64,000 bases of DNA from Gemmatimonadaceae bacterium (GTDB taxonomy: Bacteria > Latescibacterota > UBA2968 > UBA8231): positions 62,001 through 126,000 of the forward strand of contig JAPOZM010000113.1 of the NCBI GenBank assembly GCA_026706075.1, given 5' to 3'. The position numbers and the translations under genes were made by a program. The notes beneath the pieces are model-generated. The model had not been told where the DNA came from and did no database searches. It saw only the letters and a program-made list of their open reading frames with translations. This document shows positions 49,321-58,253 of this stretch, one piece after another (the stretch's first letter is position 1; every line of letters starts with the position of its first letter).

Positions 49321-50454
49321 ATGAAGATCACCGCCTCAGGCTGCGTCCACGACGGGCGCGAAGGGCCGCCCCACCGCCGCTCCTGCGCCTTCACCACGGC
49401 CTACCTCGCCCGCGACGGCACCCTTTACGTCACCGGCCGCTGGGGCAGCCGGCGTGAGTCCCTCGACGGCCATCCCTGCATCTTCGCCAGCCGTGACCTC
49501 GGCGAGAGCTGGGAGATGCGCCACGACGGCCACGGCCGCTGGGACTGGGACGGCGGCCCCGGCGAGAACAAGTGCCTGGCCCTCACCGAGCTGAGCCCGG
49601 GCGAGTTCGTCTCCACCTCCCTGCTCGTGGACCGCTCCCGCCCCGAGCGGCCCTTCATCAACCCGCGGACCCAGGGGCTGCTGCCCATGCGGGTGGTGCA
49701 CGCCACCTCCACCGACGGGGGACGCACCTGGGGCCCGCCCCGGGTGATGGAGACCAGCCCCCATCCCGCGGCGTCGACCTGCACGCACGCGGTGATGCCC
49801 CTGCCCGGCGGGGTCCTGGCGCAGCCGTACGAGCACTGGAAGGAGTACGACGACCCCGCTCCCGGGAAGCCCGGCGCCCTGCTGCGGTTCTCCTTCGACG
49901 GCGGCGCCACCTGGCCGGAGTTCGCCACCGTGGCCCGCCACCCGGAGCACCGCATGGCCTACTGGGACCAGCGGCTGGAGACGCATCCGGAGACGGGCCG
50001 CCTGGTGGCCATGTTCTGGACCCACGACTTCGACGCCGGTAAGGACGTGGACTCCCACATCGCCTGGGGATCGGCGGACGGGCGCCAGTGGTCGGAGCCC
50101 GAGTCCACGGGCCTGCCCGGACAGCACAGCCAGCCCCTCTCCCTCGGCGGTGACCGCCTGCTGGTGGCCTACCCGCGGCGGCAGGACCCGCCCGGCATCG
50201 TCCTCTCCATCAGCGAGGACTTCGGCCGCACCTGGGACCGGTCCCGCGACCTGGTGGTATACGACAGCAGCGAGGGCACGGAGGCGGGGGTGGGCCTCCG
50301 GCGCTCCGACGCCGACCTGTGGAGCGACATGGAGAGGTGGCGGTTCGGCCATCCCCGCGCGGCCCGGTTGCCGAACGGGGAGGTCTTCGTCGTCTGGTAC
50401 GCGGGCGATCACGAGGTCGCGAGCGCCCGCTGGGCCAGGGTTTCGGTGGAGTAA
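49321..50454 (+). CDS. Sialidase/BNR-repeat-like exo-hydrolase
   Basis: The product is 377 residues. Five Asp-boxes of the form S-x-D-x-G-x-(T/S)-W are visible, although one is degenerate: SRDLGESW, STDGGRTW, SFDGGATW, SADGRQW and SEDFGRTW. This is the signature of six-bladed sialidase-type propellers. An early arginine and a Glu near the middle could serve a sialidase-like active site, but the family also includes non-sialidases. No signal peptide is present, so a cytoplasmic role on an imported glycoside is likely. The ATG at 49321 was chosen rather than 49279 because KITASGCVHDGR matches the family start. It begins a compact run with the cupin and the next gene. Confidence 0.75.
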   Translation: MKITASGCVHDGREGPPHRRSCAFTTAYLARDGTLYVTGRWGSRRESLDGHPCIFASRDLGESWEMRHDGHGRWDWDGGPGENKCLALTELSPGEFVSTSLLVDRSRPERPFINPRTQGLLPMRVVHATSTDGGRTWGPPRVMETSPHPAASTCTHAVMPLPGGVLAQPYEHWKEYDDPAPGKPGALLRFSFDGGATWPEFATVARHPEHRMAYWDQRLETHPETGRLVAMFWTHDFDAGKDVDSHIAWGSADGRQWSEPESTGLPGQHSQPLSLGGDRLLVAYPRRQDPPGIVLSISEDFGRTWDRSRDLVVYDSSEGTEAGVGLRRSDADLWSDMERWRFGHPRAARLPNGEVFVVWYAGDHEVASARWARVSVE

Positions 50455-50460
50455 CACAAG

Positions 50461-51132
50461 ATGATAGACGACTACGACCTGCGGCTGGTGGAGGACGAGC
50501 TGGCCCCCGGCGCCCGGATCGCCGTCCCGGCCCTGGCCGGGTTCCGCGTCACCTACGTGGCCGAGGGCCGCGCCGAGGTGGCCCCCGCGGGCGGCGCCGG
50601 GCGGGAGGAGCTGGAGGAGAACACGGCCCGCTTCGGCGCCGAGGCCTGCGCCGTGAAGGCCGGCGCCGGCGGGGCCACCCTGTGGCGCTGGGAGATGGTG
50701 CGGGGCGACGGCGGCCGGCGCGCCGAGGGCGAGGAGGCGAGCTGCCTCCTCAAGGCGTCACACGACCTGGAGCTGGATCCCGGCCAGGAGTGGATGATGC
50801 GCTGCGACCGCGTCGACTTCCCCCCCGGCGGCATCGCCTACACCCACGTCCACTCGGGACCGGGGCTTCGGTGCCTGCTGCGGGGCGAGCTGACGGTGCG
50901 GGTGGAGGACGGCCAGGAGTGGATGGTGCGGCCCGGGGAGACCTGGTTCGAGCGCGGCCCCGACCCGATCTACGCCCGAGCCTCCGACGAGCCCACCAGC
51001 TTCGTGCGCGCCATGGTGGTGCCCCGGGCCTACAAGGGGCGGACCACCATCACCTACGTGAAGGCCGAGGACGCCGACAAGCCGAAGCCACAGCAGTACA
51101 CCCGTTTCGTGGACGAGTTCATCGACCCATGA
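50461..51132 (+). CDS. Cupin-domain protein
   Basis: The product is 223 residues, 6 bp after the sialidase-like gene. A jelly-roll motif with YTHVHSGPG (H129, H131) and RPGETWFERG is visible in the second half; the first half may be a degenerate cupin. Cupins bind metal and can act as isomerases, dioxygenases or sugar-binding sensors. The stop overlaps the next ATG (ATGA), giving a tight three-gene unit. Function is otherwise not deducible. Confidence 0.75.
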   Translation: MIDDYDLRLVEDELAPGARIAVPALAGFRVTYVAEGRAEVAPAGGAGREELEENTARFGAEACAVKAGAGGATLWRWEMVRGDGGRRAEGEEASCLLKASHDLELDPGQEWMMRCDRVDFPPGGIAYTHVHSGPGLRCLLRGELTVRVEDGQEWMVRPGETWFERGPDPIYARASDEPTSFVRAMVVPRAYKGRTTITYVKAEDADKPKPQQYTRFVDEFIDP

Positions 51133-51731
51133 CCGACCTGGTTCTGAATGGAAGAGTCAACTGGTCCGGCGAGCACTGGATCAGCTACCTGCGCCCCCCG
51201 GCCGCTTCGGCCGACACCGGCATGGTCAGCCTCTACAACATGCGCTACACCGAGGCCGGCCACGGCTTCGTCGCCTTCGTCGTCATCGACGACGGCGGGG
51301 GTCCCGCTTTCAAGGGCCTGTGCACGGACAACCCGGAGCTGGCCGACTTCGTACGCGAGCAGGTCGTCCAAAGCGCCAGTCATCCGCCCTACGACGAAGA
51401 GCTGCCGGTGATGGAGGCCCGCTTCACCCAGGGCGGCCACGTGACCCGCGACCCCTCGTGGACGATCGCCTCCGGCGGGTGCGAGATCACCGCCCGGTGG
51501 GAGCGGATCCACCCGGTGGTCATCGCCGCCGGCCCCTGGCCGGGCGACAGCGCCAGCAACTACGTCTGCTCCCTGCTCCACTTCGCCGACGAGTCCTCCA
51601 TCACCCTGGACGGCCGCGCCGTGGCCGGTGCGCCCTACCTGCGGGACATCTGGAGGCCCTCCATCGGCGGCGACCGCAGCTCCTGCGTCTTCGCCATCTC
51701 CGAGAGCCTGCTGACGGTGGAGCTGGGGTGA
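51129..51731 (+). CDS. Hypothetical protein, about 200 residues
   Basis: I do not recognise this 200-residue protein. It opens TDLVLNGRVNWSGEHW and contains YNMRYTEAGHGFVAFVV, CTDNPELADFVREQVV and a C-terminal DIWRPSIGGDRSSCVF segment. No signal peptide or membrane segment is apparent. It is coupled to the cupin gene by ATGA overlap. Its final 78 bases recur, with three mismatches, 916 bp downstream (52559-52636) after an inserted sulfotransferase gene, which marks an insertion or duplication event at its 3' end. Confidence 0.6.
   Translation: MTDLVLNGRVNWSGEHWISYLRPPAASADTGMVSLYNMRYTEAGHGFVAFVVIDDGGGPAFKGLCTDNPELADFVREQVVQSASHPPYDEELPVMEARFTQGGHVTRDPSWTIASGGCEITARWERIHPVVIAAGPWPGDSASNYVCSLLHFADESSITLDGRAVAGAPYLRDIWRPSIGGDRSSCVFAISESLLTVELG
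51643..51720 (+). repeat. 78-bp direct repeat, copy 1 (3' end of hypothetical gene)
   Basis: Bases 51643-51720 match 52559-52636 with three mismatches out of 78. This copy lies in frame at the end of the 200-residue hypothetical gene and encodes DIWRPSIGGDRSS and the tail. Weaker similarity continues for about 25 bases beyond the repeat. Confidence 0.9.
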
Positions 51732-51796
51732 GCGGGCAGCAGGTCCAGGCAGGCTGAGCTGTATCACGCGCTGACAGCTGGAACAAGAGTAGGAAC

Positions 51797-52552
51797 ATGA
51801 GCGGGAAGGCAGGCGATCGCGACCACATGGTGCTGGTTGTGAGCCTTCACATTCCCAAGACTGGCGGGAGCACCCTTGGCAGGATTCTGGAGACGAGGTT
51901 TGCGGACAAGCTGCAGAGGGCATATCAGCCACCCAGGGAAGGCCTGTCGAAGACAGGATCGGATGGATGGCCAGACCTGGCAGAGCCGCAATGCATCCAC
52001 GGTCACTCCGTCATAGATCGGTTCGGGAGCGTCATTCGAGGCCATCCCAACGTACGATGGATCACGATGCTCAGGGAGCCATTGAGCAGCGCGATCTCCA
52101 TCTACCATCACAAGAGGAACTACCAGCCCTGGGATCCCTCCAGTGAAGAGACGTTTGAAGACGAGGGGCTGGATACCTTTCTGGACAAAGGCTACAACCA
52201 CAACAGGTATCAGCAGTGGCTCACCATGGCCGAGATGACGGTCCGGAAGTTCTCCTTCGTAGGCATCATGGAGATGTTCGATGAGTCCATGTTTCTCATG
52301 TACAAGGAGCTCGATTGGGAGCCGATCCATTACGACGTCGTGAACAGAGGGAACTATGACAGGTCGAGCACGGGAATCGGGAGGGAAGCCAGGGAGCGGT
52401 TTACAGATCGCAACCTGGATGACTATCGAATCTACCAGGAAGCGGTAGAGTACTTCCATGAGACCAGGCGATCACAAGGTGAATCCTATCCGGTAGAGTA
52501 CCGTCGCTTTGCGGAGGAGCTTGAAGCAAGGCGAAGGATCCGCAAGACATGA
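51797..52552 (+). CDS. Sulfotransferase (PAPS-dependent)
   Basis: The product is 251 residues. The 5'-phosphosulfate loop is P20-K-T-G-G-S-T26, and the 3'-phosphate-binding region is L92-R-E-P followed by SSAIS near 97-101. These are the two PAPS contacts of carbohydrate sulfotransferases. A second in-frame ATG at residue 11 could also serve. Its base composition is lower than that of the neighbours (55% GC in the 60 bases at 52081-52140), and codons such as ACA, AGA and CTT are frequent, so it looks foreign. It is bounded by the 78-bp direct repeat. It could sulfate an exopolysaccharide or other surface glycan; no glycan synthesis gene is adjacent. Confidence 0.8.
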   Translation: MSGKAGDRDHMVLVVSLHIPKTGGSTLGRILETRFADKLQRAYQPPREGLSKTGSDGWPDLAEPQCIHGHSVIDRFGSVIRGHPNVRWITMLREPLSSAISIYHHKRNYQPWDPSSEETFEDEGLDTFLDKGYNHNRYQQWLTMAEMTVRKFSFVGIMEMFDESMFLMYKELDWEPIHYDVVNRGNYDRSSTGIGREARERFTDRNLDDYRIYQEAVEYFHETRRSQGESYPVEYRRFAEELEARRRIRKT

Positions 52553-52558
52553 GGAGCA

Positions 52559-52636
52559 GGGACATCTGGAGGCCCTCCATCGGCGGCGACCGCAGCTCCC
52601 GCGTCTTCGCCATCTTGGAGAGCCTGCTGACGGTGG
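52559..52636 (+). repeat. 78-bp direct repeat, copy 2 (detached duplicate of a gene end)
   Basis: This copy begins 7 bases after the sulfotransferase stop and repeats the last 78 bases of the hypothetical gene at 51129-51731. It has no start or upstream part of that gene, so it is a detached gene fragment. Confidence 0.9.
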
Positions 52637-52732
52637 GTCGGACTGAGCGGGGAAGCGGCTCCTTCTTGAGGAGAAGCACCTTTTCGCCTCAGAGAAGCCT
52701 GCCTTTGGGCCCTCGTGCGGCCCAACAGAAGC

Positions 52733-53899
52733 TCACCGGAGCCCGCCAAAGCGGCCTCTTCGTCTGCTTTCAAGATAGAGCCGGCGCGCCCTTCGCCGTG
52801 CCGCCTTCCCTCTCCAGGCGTGCGACACCGAGAGTCTTCTCGCGATCCACCGTTCCAACCCTACCACTCCGTGTATCCGCACGAAACAAAGCAGCTTCCA
52901 GAGCATCAGGGCGACCCTCAATCTTGAGCTTGACCATCGTCCCACGGGCCCCTCGTTATGCATGGGGGGGACTCCGCGGAAGGCCTCGACCAGTTCCGGG
53001 TAGGGCCCCGTGCCCGACGCCCTCTTCCGTGACTCCACGCAGACGTGCAACCTCATCGACGGCGCCTCGCTCTCCGGGGTCGCCGTCTCCAATACCGCCT
53101 CTTTCAGCTCTTCCGAGATCACGTCCCACAGCGACACTCCCATCGGATTCTTCAGGCTCGCGTTGCCAGCGTCCTCGTACTGCTCCGACCGTTCATCGCG
53201 CCATTGGCGCAGCGCCTCAGGCGTCGTGTCCCAGATCACGATAACCTTCCTGAACGGACAGTCCCGCCTCCTCAACACCCTTCGCCGGAGGTCTTCCAGC
53301 CCAAGGGTTATCCGAGTCATGAAGTCATCGATCGCGTTCTCCGTCCGGAAAGGATTGTCGGGAGGGACTGCAAACCAGAGCGGCATCCCCAACACAAGCG
53401 TCCCGTATCCGTAGGTCTCCAGGAGTTCGCGATACGAGCTCTTGGCCAGCTTCCTCTCAATCTGCGCGATCGCCCGGTCAGCGGCACGTCGCTGTTCAAC
53501 CCTCGAAGGGCGTCCGAGTCTCAGTGCCCTTCGGAACTCGTTGAAGTCCACGGGGTGCTTGTCGGGGATACCGTTCCATGCCCGCATCGCTCCCTCGACA
53601 TCCGACGCCGGCACCGTCGTGAACACCTCGGTCACTTCAAGCCACTCGAAGCGGTTCTCGACCATGCTAGCGAGGTACACAAACCCGTCGCCCGGCTCGT
53701 CGCTCTTTCTCCCGATCTCGGTTCGGTCCGGCCACCAGGACAGGGTAACATTTGCGATCGGCTCTCTGCCGGACTTCAGATCCGCGCGCCGTGCCCAGTA
53801 CACCTCGCGTAGTCGGCCCGTCCTGACCCGCTCCGGCGCCGCCGCCCAGTCCTGCTCTTCAGCAGCCTCGCTTGCGTAGAGGACGCTCAGACCCGTCAC
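52733..53899 (-). CDS. Hypothetical protein in a lower-GC accessory region
   Basis: The product is 388 residues from a GTG at 53899. I do not recognise a family. Visible segments are ANVTLSWWPDR, YLASMVENRF, a strand-like LVLGMPLWFAVPPDNP, and a basic C-terminus rich in Arg (RRRARRLYLESRRRGR) that could bind nucleic acid or membrane. Codon use is less GC-extreme than in the core genes. Another - strand frame just upstream encodes a protein-like stretch (GEEVERHFVKDTVGDG) that would run straight into residue ~3 of this protein if one or two bases were shifted, so the true gene may be longer and frameshifted. It points against both neighbours. Confidence 0.55.
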   Translation of the reverse strand: MTGLSVLYASEAAEEQDWAAAPERVRTGRLREVYWARRADLKSGREPIANVTLSWWPDRTEIGRKSDEPGDGFVYLASMVENRFEWLEVTEVFTTVPASDVEGAMRAWNGIPDKHPVDFNEFRRALRLGRPSRVEQRRAADRAIAQIERKLAKSSYRELLETYGYGTLVLGMPLWFAVPPDNPFRTENAIDDFMTRITLGLEDLRRRVLRRRDCPFRKVIVIWDTTPEALRQWRDERSEQYEDAGNASLKNPMGVSLWDVISEELKEAVLETATPESEAPSMRLHVCVESRKRASGTGPYPELVEAFRGVPPMHNEGPVGRWSSSRLRVALMLWKLLCFVRIHGVVGLERWIARRLSVSHAWRGKAARRRARRLYLESRRRGRFGGLR

Positions 53900-54228
53900 C
53901 GACCGTGTCCTTCACGAAGTGTCGCTCCACCTCCTCGCCGCTCTGCCATCGTTCGCTCTCGCCGCACCCGGTGCCGGCCCATCCGCGCCTTGGCGACCCC
54001 CGGTCCCCGGTCCAAGTATCGGTCCTCCTGCCCATCCAACGCGTCACCCCTCGATAGCCCTTGCCTCAGCACGACTTCGTTCCAGTCCAGAAAGCAGCTC
54101 CCTCTCTCACCATGCGGTAAGAGGCCCCCCAGAGCAGGCGAGCGCCCGATGGCGTCACGAGAGTGGTCGATTCGCTCGGACGCCTCCTCGCCGGGGATCA
54201 CCAGGAATTGCCCTCGATGCGCGGACTC
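53900..54228. other. Gap without an intact gene
   Basis: These 329 bases hold no convincing complete gene. Two overlapping - strand frames show protein-like stretches (EDRYLDRGPGVAKARMG, and GEEVERHFVKDTVGDG) that could be fragments of the 5' part of the hypothetical gene at 52733-53899. I see no RNA gene, repeat or clear terminator. Confidence 0.4.
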
Positions 54229-55803
54229 TTAGCCCCGCGCGTGCCGCCTCTCCAGCTCCCGGTACCCCTCCAACATCCCATCGTAAATCCCCCGGTTCGC
54301 CGGGTCCGGCTCGACCGGCGCGGCCGTCTGCAGCCGCAGGAAGGGCTCGGCCACCTCCTCCCAGGAGCGCGCCTCCCCCGAGGCTTTGGCGTGTCCGTGG
54401 GCCGCCCTGAGCGCAGCGCCCAAGGCGGCAGCGTTCGTCGTGCGCAGCCGCTGAACCGGGCAGCCGTGGACGTCGGCAAACACCCGCAGGATCGCCTCGT
54501 TCTCCGAGGCGCCGCCGGTGACCCGCAGGGAGCGGATCTCCACCCCCATCCACTCGGAGTGGATCCTCGACGACAGGGCCTGCGCCTCGATGACGGCGCG
54601 GACGTTGGCCGCGGGGTCGGCCTCGTCGAGGTCCTGGCGCACGACGCCGGGGCGGGTCACGCGGGGGACGATCTCCTCCTCGAACCAGGGCAGCATGAGG
54701 GCGCCGTCGTTGCCGGGGGGCGTCGCCGCCAGCCCGCGGGAGAAGCCGGCCCAGTCGAGGCCGTAGCGGTCGCGCACGGCCTCCCGAGCCAGGCTGCCGT
54801 TGAGGAAGCAGATCAGCGCCATGTAGTGGGCGCCGTCGGGCGAGGCGAAGAGGGCGCCCTCGCCGGTCTCCGGCAGCCGGGGCTCGCCCAGGCAGGCGAA
54901 GAGGGTGTCGCTGGTGCCCAGGCTCAGGGCGGCCTGGCCCGGCTGCAGCAGGCCGAGGCCGATGAGGCTGCAGGGGTTGTCGCCGGAGAAGGGCAGCACG
55001 CGGCAGTCGGGCGAAAACCCGAAGCGCCCGCTCCAGAACGGGCTCAGGGTGCCGGCCACCGCATCCGGAGGGATGACGGGCAGCAGCCGGCGGCCGAGGT
55101 CGGGGGCGGTGGCCTCCAGGGCCGGCCGGCTCCAGCGGCGGGTGCGGATGTCCATCAGATTGGTCCCGCTGCCGTCGCCGGGGTCGACGGGGACCAGCCT
55201 CCCGGCGAGCAGGCTGGCCACGAAGGAGCTGACCAGGCAGATGCAGCCGGTGCGCTCGTAGGCCTCCGGCTCGTCCTGCCAGAAGCGGCGGATCTGGGGG
55301 CCGCTGAAGCGCTCGAAGGCGGTGTTCCCGGTCAGCTCCAGCAGCAGGCTCCGGCCGCCGACGCCGTCTTCGATCTGCCGGCACTGCCCGCTGGTGGAGG
55401 TGTCCATCCAGATCGGGGCCGTGGGCCGCGAGAACACCTCGGCGAGCTGCTCGGTCAGGTCGTGGTCGGGGTCGAGGCCGCCGAAGGCCCCGGCGGCTGC
55501 CTCGTTGAGGTAGACGGTGCCGTGCTGCTGGCCGCTGCCGGCGAGCGCCTCGATCCGGCCGAGATCGACGCCGGTGTCCCGCAGTCGTGCGCACAACAGC
55601 TCCAGGGCCTCGGCCCACATCAGCGGCGGCGAGTGCACCCGGCCGCCGCCGAGGTCGAGGACGCCCTTGTCGACGCCGTAGCGGGCGGCGAAGTGCTCGT
55701 CGAAGCTGATCGACTCCTCGGCCAGGAGAGCGCCGGCGTCGGTGTCGATGACCAGGCCGGTCATCGACTGGGTGCTGCAGTCCAGACCGAGGAAGTTGCC
55801 CAT
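54229..55803 (-). CDS. FGGY-family carbohydrate kinase (xylulokinase-like)
   Basis: The product is 524 residues, the normal length. The N-terminal ATPase-like strand is FLGLDCSTQSMTGLVID, followed by AGSGQQHGTVYL, and the C-terminal half has PFSGDNPCSLIGLGL with the catalytic Asp near 273 and VTGGASENEAILRVFADV for the second ATP-binding strand. It phosphorylates a ketose or polyol; xylulose is the most common assignment, but the substrate is not fixed by sequence. It is divergent from the serine hydroxymethyltransferase gene across a 78-bp gap. It would supply the kinase step missing from the sugar genes elsewhere in the window. Confidence 0.88.
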   Translation of the reverse strand: MGNFLGLDCSTQSMTGLVIDTDAGALLAEESISFDEHFAARYGVDKGVLDLGGGRVHSPPLMWAEALELLCARLRDTGVDLGRIEALAGSGQQHGTVYLNEAAAGAFGGLDPDHDLTEQLAEVFSRPTAPIWMDTSTSGQCRQIEDGVGGRSLLLELTGNTAFERFSGPQIRRFWQDEPEAYERTGCICLVSSFVASLLAGRLVPVDPGDGSGTNLMDIRTRRWSRPALEATAPDLGRRLLPVIPPDAVAGTLSPFWSGRFGFSPDCRVLPFSGDNPCSLIGLGLLQPGQAALSLGTSDTLFACLGEPRLPETGEGALFASPDGAHYMALICFLNGSLAREAVRDRYGLDWAGFSRGLAATPPGNDGALMLPWFEEEIVPRVTRPGVVRQDLDEADPAANVRAVIEAQALSSRIHSEWMGVEIRSLRVTGGASENEAILRVFADVHGCPVQRLRTTNAAALGAALRAAHGHAKASGEARSWEEVAEPFLRLQTAAPVEPDPANRGIYDGMLEGYRELERRHARG

Positions 55804-55881
55804 CTACCGACCCCTGGTTAGTTTCGCGCCGCCATCCGATCGAGAAGCTACGTCCAGCCCCGGGACCCCGGAAAACCGCCC

Positions 55882-57153
55882 ATGCCCGCGCTGCACGACG
55901 CCGATCCCGAGGTCGCCGGGATCATCGCCGCCGAGAACGCCCGCCAGCACGCCAAGATCCGCCTCATCCCCTCGGAGAACTACGCCAGCCGGGCGGTGCT
56001 GGAAGCGACCGGCTCCATCCTGACCAACAAGTACTCCGAGGGCTACGCCGGCCAGCGCTACTACGAGGGCCAGCAGGAGATCGACCGCCTCGAGGAGCTG
56101 GCCGTGGCGCGGGCCCGGGAGCTCTTCGGCGCCGAGCACGTCAACGTGCAGCCCTACTCCGGCTCGCCGGCGAACCAGGCCGTCTATCTCGCCCTCGCCG
56201 ATCCGGGGGATACGGTCATGGGCATGGCCCTCGACCAGGGGGGCCACCTCACCCACGGCGCCGCCGTGAGCGTCTCAGGCCGGCACTACAAGCCGGTCCA
56301 GTACGGCGTCGACCCCGCCACGGGCCGTCTCGACTACGAGGTCATCGAGGATCTGGCCCGGCAGTACCGGCCCAAGCTCCTGTTCTGCGGCGCCACCGCC
56401 TACCCCCGCGTCATCGACTTCGAGCGCTTCGGCGCCATCGGCCGCCGGACCGGGGCCGTGGTGGTGGCCGACATGGCCCATATCGCCGGGCTGGTGGCCG
56501 CCGGCGTGCACCCGAGCCCGGTGCCCCACGTGGACGTGGTGACCACCACCACCCACAAGTCCCTGCGCGGCCCCCGGGGGGGCATGATCCTGTGCCGGCG
56601 GGAGTATGCCGAGGCCCTGGACAAGGCCGTCTTCCCCGGCCTGCAGGGGGGGCCCCACAACAACACGACAGCGGCCATCGCCGTGGCCCTCAAGGAGGCC
56701 GGCACCGGGGAGTTCCGGACCTACGCACGGGCCATCGTCGACAACGCCCGCGCCCTGGCCGAGGCCCTGGCCGGCCGCGGCTTCGACCTGGTCTCGGGGG
56801 GGACCGACAACCACCTGCTCCTCGTCGACCTGCGCGGCAAGGGGGTCACCGGTTACCAGATGGCCAAGGCCCTGGACGCGGCCGGCATCGTCTGCAACTA
56901 CAACCTGATCCCGGGGGACCCGAAGCCGGCGCGCCGGCCCAGCGGCATCCGCCTGGGGACCCCGGCCGTCACCAGCCGGGGCTTCGGCGGCGCCGAGATG
57001 GAGCAGCTCGCCGGGTGGATGGACCGCGTGGCCGCCATCCGCGCCGACGAGGGACTCGACCGCAAGGCGCGTTCCGCCGCCTACCGGAAGGTCGCCAACG
57101 AGGTCCGCGGCCTGTGCAGCCGCTTCCCCGCCCCCGGCCTCGCCGAGGTCTGA
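55882..57153 (+). CDS. glyA: Serine hydroxymethyltransferase
   Basis: The product is 423 residues, the usual length. It is a PLP enzyme that interconverts serine plus tetrahydrofolate with glycine plus methylene-tetrahydrofolate in the cytoplasm. The PLP lysine is K226 in TTTTHKSLRGPRGG, PSENYASRAV is near residue 30, and FPGLQGGPHNN follows the PLP site. All conserved regions look intact. It starts the + strand unit with the enolase-superfamily gene 4 bp downstream. A GcvT-family gene later in the window also belongs to one-carbon metabolism, so this copy may support demethylation or aldol chemistry rather than only housekeeping. Confidence 0.95.
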   Translation: MPALHDADPEVAGIIAAENARQHAKIRLIPSENYASRAVLEATGSILTNKYSEGYAGQRYYEGQQEIDRLEELAVARARELFGAEHVNVQPYSGSPANQAVYLALADPGDTVMGMALDQGGHLTHGAAVSVSGRHYKPVQYGVDPATGRLDYEVIEDLARQYRPKLLFCGATAYPRVIDFERFGAIGRRTGAVVVADMAHIAGLVAAGVHPSPVPHVDVVTTTTHKSLRGPRGGMILCRREYAEALDKAVFPGLQGGPHNNTTAAIAVALKEAGTGEFRTYARAIVDNARALAEALAGRGFDLVSGGTDNHLLLVDLRGKGVTGYQMAKALDAAGIVCNYNLIPGDPKPARRPSGIRLGTPAVTSRGFGGAEMEQLAGWMDRVAAIRADEGLDRKARSAAYRKVANEVRGLCSRFPAPGLAEV

Positions 57154-57157
57154 AGAG

Positions 57158-58246
57158 ATGAAGATCACCCGCATCACCGTCTACGTGGTCAACGTGCCCG
57201 AGACCCGCTGGTGGTGGTCCGACGACGAGCACGGACAGCCCGGCCACATGCGCGACGAGCACGCCGTCGCCGAGGTCGAGACCGACCAGGGGCTCACCGG
57301 CCTGACCCAGATCGGCCGCTTCACCACCCGCGAGGGGATCGAAGAGGGCCTGAGGAGCTGGCTCGGCCAGGACGTGCTGGAAGTGAACCTGACCGACCCG
57401 TGGCCCCTGATCACGGCTTTCGAACAGGCCGTACTCGACCTGCGGGGCCAGGCCCTCGGCGTGCCGGTCCACCAGCTCCTCGGGGGCCGGCGGCGGGACC
57501 GGGTCCCGGTCACCATGTGCACCGGATACAAGACGCCGGCGAACACCGCCGAGCAGGCGGCGCGGGGCTGGGAGCAGGGATTCCGGTGGTACAAGATGAA
57601 GTGCATCTCCCGGGAAACGACCGCGGAGGCCCGCATCCGCCACATCGTCGACCGCTGCCGGGCGATCCACGAAGCCGTCCCCGGCATGGGCATCCGCCCC
57701 GACATCCGCTGGAGACTCCAGGAGGTCGGGGTGGCCCAGGAGCTGTCCCGCCGGCTGGAGGGGCTCCCCATGGAGTCGCTGGAGAGCCCCATCGCGAAGG
57801 CGGCCCAGGGGGGGACCTACTCCGAGTGGCGGCGGCTGCGCTACTCCATCGGCCATCCGGTGGCTGATCACGTGGGCGGCGCCGAGGACCTGATCCAGCG
57901 CAGCCGGGCCGAGGCCCTGGACTACACCATCCTCGGCGGCAGCCACCTGGAGCTGCTGCGGCTCTCGGACTTCTCCCATCGGCTCGGACTCGAGGGCTGG
58001 TCCCAGTGCGTCGCCTACGGCCCCGGCGCCGCCATGGCCCTCCACGTGGCCGCCTGCATGGCCAACCTCAGCCGTCCCTACGACATGGTCGGCCCCTTCG
58101 CCTGGGAGCACGACCTGACCAACGAGCCCTTCGAGCTGGTCGACGGCGGTTTCGTCGTCCCCTCGCGGCCGGGCCTGGGGTTCACCCTCGACCACGACGC
58201 CGTGGGCCGCTACCTCGTGAACCGATTCACATACCAAGAGGAATAG
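57158..58246 (+). CDS. Enolase-superfamily enzyme (mandelate racemase/muconate-lactonizing type)
   Basis: The product is 362 residues. The N-terminal capping domain begins ITRITVYVVNVPETRWWW; the barrel has WYKMKCIS (a KxK-type pair), RPDIRW, ESPIAK and VADHVGG, which would supply the Lys and the three acidic magnesium ligands. GWSQCVAYGPGAA lies near the end of the barrel. Members are mostly acid-sugar dehydratases, racemases or cycloisomerases; the exact substrate cannot be read. It sits between serine hydroxymethyltransferase and a SelA-like PLP enzyme, suggesting handling of a sugar acid or amino-sugar acid. Confidence 0.85.
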   Translation: MKITRITVYVVNVPETRWWWSDDEHGQPGHMRDEHAVAEVETDQGLTGLTQIGRFTTREGIEEGLRSWLGQDVLEVNLTDPWPLITAFEQAVLDLRGQALGVPVHQLLGGRRRDRVPVTMCTGYKTPANTAEQAARGWEQGFRWYKMKCISRETTAEARIRHIVDRCRAIHEAVPGMGIRPDIRWRLQEVGVAQELSRRLEGLPMESLESPIAKAAQGGTYSEWRRLRYSIGHPVADHVGGAEDLIQRSRAEALDYTILGGSHLELLRLSDFSHRLGLEGWSQCVAYGPGAAMALHVAACMANLSRPYDMVGPFAWEHDLTNEPFELVDGGFVVPSRPGLGFTLDHDAVGRYLVNRFTYQEE

Positions 58247-58253
58247 AGAGCCC

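Noticed and set aside
45780..49397. Very long open frames antisense to the NHL and spermidine-synthase-like genes (also 25933-29700, 3176-4846, 18777-21692)
   Set aside because: In DNA this GC-rich, long open frames on the wrong strand or frame are expected shadows; their translations are Arg/Pro/Gly/Val-rich low-complexity and show no domain motifs.
52549..53244. + strand open frame beginning with the detached repeat copy
   Set aside because: Only the first ~27 codons match the duplicated gene end; the rest is a shadow of the - strand hypothetical gene.
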